Source: Synaphobranchus kaupii
Taxonomy: Eukaryota > Chordata > Actinopteri > Anguilliformes > Synaphobranchidae
Direction of reading: 5' to 3'
DNA: 64,000 nt
Assembly (NCBI GenBank): GCA_029718625.1
Contig: CM056379.1
Coordinates: 51,543,579 to 51,607,578, forward strand
The notes under the pieces are model-generated. The model saw only the letters and a list, made by a program, of their open reading frames with translations, did not search any database and was not told the DNA's origin. How positions within the stretch are numbered: position 1 is the stretch's first letter; the number at the start of each line of letters is the position of its first letter. Position numbers and translations under genes: made by a program. Below, in pieces: positions 60,489-64,000 of this stretch.

Positions 60489-62202
60489 TGTCATGGTTTT
60501 TAACCATTTTTGCCTATGCGGTCGTTTTCCTTGGTGGCCGCTGTCCTTTTGGTGGATGCTTGCTCCGCCCTGCTTAGATTGCGGAGCTTCTGTTAGCGTC
60601 CACACCTGTGCGTGGTCACCTTGAGAGGTATATAAGCCTACCGTTTCCTTCGTTCGGGGCTTCGAGATTAATTGTTCATTGTGTTTGTTTATTGTTTTGT
60701 ACTGTGGAGTTTTGTTGGCTGTGAGTTATTCGTACCATTTGGGCTACTCGCCTATTTTTACGTCTCATTGCTGAGGCAGGGCTTATTTCTTGCTGGCTCT
60801 GTAGTTACTTATCTTATAGAATGATGGGACCGCGGATCTCTGCTCTATTTCGTCTTTTTTGTGCTTTTCTCCGTATATGGAGTTTTGGGCGATTCTGTTC
60901 GGAACTGTAGTTCTGTTCGCCCTTCGGTACGTCTTCCCATAGGGAGATCGGGCGTTTCGCTTCTACTTAGTTACTTAGCTCGTAGAAGTATAGAGTAGCA
61001 GTTATTTGTTCCATTTTCGCCTTTGATTGGTTTTCTTACTGAGAGACCTGGCGTTTTGTGTTACTGTGAGCCAGTTAGTAGCTTCGGTACGTTTGTTCCC
61101 TGTTTTGTCTCCTTCTCGTGGACTACGTTCCCCTTTGTTGTGAGTCAGGGTTTTATATTATATTGAGAGGCAGTGCTTGCTATTTTCGATTAAGTTTGCG
61201 TTGGTCTGTTGCAGCTGTCCTGTTCGCCTTTTTTACCTGCGGGAAGATTTTGTTCGGGACTATTGTTCTGTTCGTTCTCCGGGTATGTTTCTCTTCGTAT
61301 GGAGCTTGGGCGATGTTGTGGACATGTTTGTGTGTGACTGCGTGTTTCCGAAAATAGCCTCGGAACGTTAGCTCTCTGTTCCTTCGCCTCGTTACATATT
61401 CTTTTACTGAGAGGCTAGGGCGTGTGTTTTTAATTAAGCTTGCGTTAGTCAATTTGGATAGTAAAGTTATGGGACGACGGTGCTCCGTCGGCTCACCTGT
61501 AAAATGTTTCTCTCTCCTGGGAGATTGGGTGTTTACCCCTTTGTTTTCTGCATTTGACTGCGAGCCTATTAAACTAGCCATGGAACGTTAAATCTCTGTT
61601 CCTGTTCGCCTCGTTATATTTCTCATCATAGAGAGGCAGCGCGTGTATTTTCAACTAATCTCGCTTTGGTCCTTAGCCGGTAATTCCGGTGCAGCCTGTC
61701 CTGTTCGTTCCTTTCGGCACCTTTCTCCTTACATGGAGTTTTTGACGATTTTGTTCGGAACTGCTGTTCTGTTTCGTCTTTCGGTGCATGTCTTCCTATA
61801 GGGAAGATTGGGCGAAGTTGTGGACATGTTTGTGTGTGACCGCAAGTCTGAGAGTAGCCTTGGAACGTTGAATCTGTTCCTTTCACCTCCTCATTCTTTC
61901 TTATTATTTTTACAGTGTTTGTTATCTGTTTATTTTTTGCCATTACGCTATTGCCCGTTCTTATGCGTCTCGTTTCCGAGACAGGGCGCGTATTATTTCT
62001 GGCTATTCAGAGACCTGTCCTTACGCTCTACTTATTGGCGTGTGACAGTGAGCCGGTTAGTAGCGTCTGTAAGTCGTGTTCGTTGTTCGTTGTCTTGTCT
62101 CCTCCCTTAACTGCGGGGTATCCCGCCTTAGTGGCCTTAGGGCTTAAAGAATCCCCTTGCTGCGTTTGGCTCCTCCCACCTCACACGTCACGCCCCATTA
62201 CA
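60489..62202 (+). mobile_element. Solo LTR, 1714 bp, copy 2
   Basis: TGTCATGG...CCATTACA with a perfect 5-bp duplication GATTC (60484-60488, 62203-62207). TATATAAG lies at 60629-60636. It shares with copy 1 the GCGGTCGTTTTCCTTGGTGG start, the TCGTTCGGGGCTTCGA region downstream of TATA, and the GGGGTATCCCGCCTTAGTGG to CTCACACGTCACGCCCC end. It is about 290 bp shorter because of differences in repeat-module number. It sits inside the LINE endonuclease-linker junction. Confidence 0.9.
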
Positions 62203-63046
62203 GATTCAAGTTACTCCTTAATACTCGTAATGCTTTATTTCGTTCTCTAATAGCTTTAGTGCATTCTTCATTCCACCATGGTACCGCTTTCCTTTTCCCT
62301 GTTATTCTACTCATGGGTATGCTCTTTGATGCAGCATTCAAAATTAAATTAGTCACTATAGAATAGCATTCTTCTATACTACCATTCATTGAAATTGACT
62401 TAGTTCCCTCTATGCAGTATTCTTGATATTTTTCCCAGTCAGCTTTTTCAAAGCACCATTTTTCTAACACGTACCTTTCTTGGGCATGCACATTAATTTC
62501 TATAGAGCAGAAGATTGGATAATGATCACTTCCTATACTAGAACTATCATCCACGTTCCATTCGCATGAGCATGCTATATTTCTAGATACTAAAGTTAGA
62601 TCTAGACATGATAGAATATTTCTGTATACATCTAATCTTGTTCCTTTTCCATCATTAAGACATACTAAAGATCTTTCTTCCAACAGTTCTTCAACTACAT
62701 TGCCATTATTGTCTGTATGTATACTGCCCCATAAGCTATTATGTGCATTGAAATCACCGCACCAGATTTCTCCTCTACCATGTTCAATTGTATTAAACAT
62801 TTCAGCACTCAGCTTCTTGCATGGGTTGTAAAAGTTGATTATTTTGAGACTGACATCTGCATTACACACTTCAATAATTACGCATTCTACGTCTGCTGGT
62901 GATGGTATTCTTCGGAATACGATACGATTTGCGTCAGTTACATATCTTTTAAATTCTTGACCATTTGCAATGAGACTTCTCGCGTTCCATTGTAATAAAT
63001 GGATCACCATAATAACTATTTTAATCAATAGCCTGCCCCCCTCCAT
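62203..63046 (-). pseudogene. I-type LINE endonuclease (APE-like)
   Basis: Contains LLQWNARSLIANGQEFK (catalytic Asn block), WCGDFNAHNSLWGS and IGSDHYPI, the conserved blocks of AP-endonuclease domains. Between the first block and FRRIPSP a segment holding the catalytic Glu (ICIQET-type) is missing, so the enzyme would be dead. The frame ends where the LTR was inserted. Confidence 0.9.
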
Positions 63047-63121
63047 CAGAGTATACTTTCAGCATTTTATGTATATCTTCTGCTTTCAGGTCTTTAATAC
63101 CCAAAACTTCTTCTGCTGCAT

Positions 63122-64000
63122 TCACCACTGTCTTAATTCTATCACTTTTCTTCTCTTGTTGGTAGCCACATTAATTATTTTACAAATGAAGGCTATGAAA
63201 CTTGTCTGATCCACTACCAACGAGTCTTCTTTAACCTTACATTTATGGGCACATTGAGTCTGCTGTACAATCGGATCACTTCTGTCTTCTTGCTGTATTC
63301 TTGGTCTGCTTGTTCTCTGGGGTAAAGGCCTAGGCCTACCACTACCTTCTTTACCTCTTCCCACCTCTTCATATGTTACAGTTCTTTGCATTTCATCATT
63401 TACTTTCTTTAAAGCTTCTGCATAGGATATATTATTGATCACTTTATATTTCTGTACCTCTTTTGCTTTAATCTGAACCGCACAGCCCCCAAACACAGCA
63501 CTATGATCTCCTCCACAGTTGTAACATCGCAGTTTACGCCCTTCTCACATTTACCGTAATCGTGTTCTCCCCCACATTTTGCACATCTTTGTTTACCGCG
63601 GCACTGTTGGGCTATGTGTCCAATTCTTTGGCATTTATAGCATCTTATTGGTTTTGGGATATATTCTCTCACCCTATAATTGATCCACCCCATTTTGATT
63701 TCTTTAGGAAGCGTGCTCTCAAATTGCACCAACATTGACAGACTATCCTTCTTTACTCCATCTTTGTTTGTCTGCAATCTCTTAACTTCTATTATTTTCC
63801 CCCCTCTAATTTCTTTCTTGACTTCCTCCTCAGTCATTTCTATTGGAACATTTGAGATTACACCTCTCAGTTTAACTATTATTCCAGGAATATGAGTTGT
63901 GATTTTTGTACCATCAAGTGTATCTAACTTGAGGATTTTGTCTTGTTGATGTTTATTTGTAGCAGAGATAAGGATTTTTCGGTTGTTAAGGAATTTGGCA
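63122..64000 (-). pseudogene. I-type LINE ORF1 (gag-like), partial, frameshifted
   Basis: The frame is open from the window edge to about 63530: an N-terminal part ending IPGIIVKLRGVISNVP, then two zinc knuckles CYKCQRIGHIAQQC and CAKCGGEHDYGKC. A third, CYNCGGDHSAVFGGC, lies in the next frame after a shift near 63530. That frame continues with a Pro/Arg-rich linker to a stop at 63122-63124. Three CCHC knuckles fit I/Nimb ORF1 nucleic-acid-binding proteins. The start codon lies outside the window. Confidence 0.88.

Larger units (their letters stand above)
57488..64000 (-). mobile_element. I/Nimb-type LINE, nearly full length, dead, runs off the window
   Basis: Order on the minus strand: CCHC-knuckle ORF1, endonuclease, reverse transcriptase, RNase H, C-terminal domain, AT-rich 3' UTR and (GAA)n tail at 57488-57505. 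A LINE with RNase H downstream of RT is characteristic of the I superfamily, and Nimb-type elements are known in fish. It is interrupted by a SINE (58706-58934) and a solo LTR (60489-62202) and has several frameshifts and deletions. Confidence 0.88.

Noticed and set aside
61118..62250. ORFs of 64-133 codons on both strands
   Set aside because: Also inside the second solo LTR or its junction with the LINE; not conserved with copy 1.

Overview
The window is vertebrate nuclear DNA, almost certainly from a teleost fish. It holds one recognisable host gene, protein phosphatase 1 catalytic subunit alpha (ppp1ca), on the minus strand. Seven coding exons with consensus splice sites join to 332 codons plus a stop, between 31850 and 56765. 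Most of the rest is transposable-element DNA of types common in teleosts: Sleeping-Beauty-like and other Tc1 elements, piggyBac-like elements with TTAA borders, hAT elements with BED fingers, a PIF/Harbinger element, an I/Nimb-type LINE with an RNase H domain, solo LTRs and a tRNA-derived SINE. I cannot fix the species or order.

Layout. 1-31 kb (downstream of ppp1ca) has no host gene I can prove. It holds a 2 kb piggyBac-like element (682-2698), a long-TIR element broken by a 2000-bp solo LTR (4911-6910) and a truncated Sleeping-Beauty-like element (from 7132), an antisense Tc1 fragment (7925-8595), two tRNA-like SINE copies (10.8 and 11.1 kb), a Ty3/gypsy RT scrap (11.3-11.6 kb), a complete but frameshifted Tc1 element (13616-15348), a 3 kb piggyBac-like element (16556-19563), a CR1/L2-like LINE scrap (21.9-22.8 kb), a Tc1-like element with an internal minisatellite (23974-24940) and a Harbinger element (28874-30917).

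31.2-56.8 kb is ppp1ca. Its intron 3 (34240-47995) and intron 1 (48568-56710) are filled with nested DNA transposons: a tandem pair of the first piggyBac-like family with a hAT inserted in one, a 2.6 kb ZBED-type hAT, a further hAT carrying an hATC remnant, hairpin MITEs, a polypurine minisatellite, and a second copy of the 13.6 kb Tc1 family. That second copy has the only near-intact transposase frame in the window.

56.8-57.2 kb should hold the ppp1ca promoter and 5' UTR. From 57.2 kb to the window edge lies a dead I/Nimb-type LINE on the minus strand (CCHC ORF1, endonuclease, RT, RNase H, C-terminal region), interrupted by a SINE (58.7 kb) and a 1714-bp solo LTR (60489-62202) of the same family as the one at 4.9 kb. 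A short 5'-truncated LINE end sits just 3' of it between 15-bp target duplications.

The only gene likely to make a working host product is ppp1ca. The transposon genes are nearly all broken. I found no convincing new biological system. The most distinctive observations are the paired long solo LTRs with clean 5-bp target duplications, the minisatellite grown from a Tc1 segment, the Tc1 whose stop codon was replaced by a repeat insertion, and several nested insertions that can be dated relative to each other.
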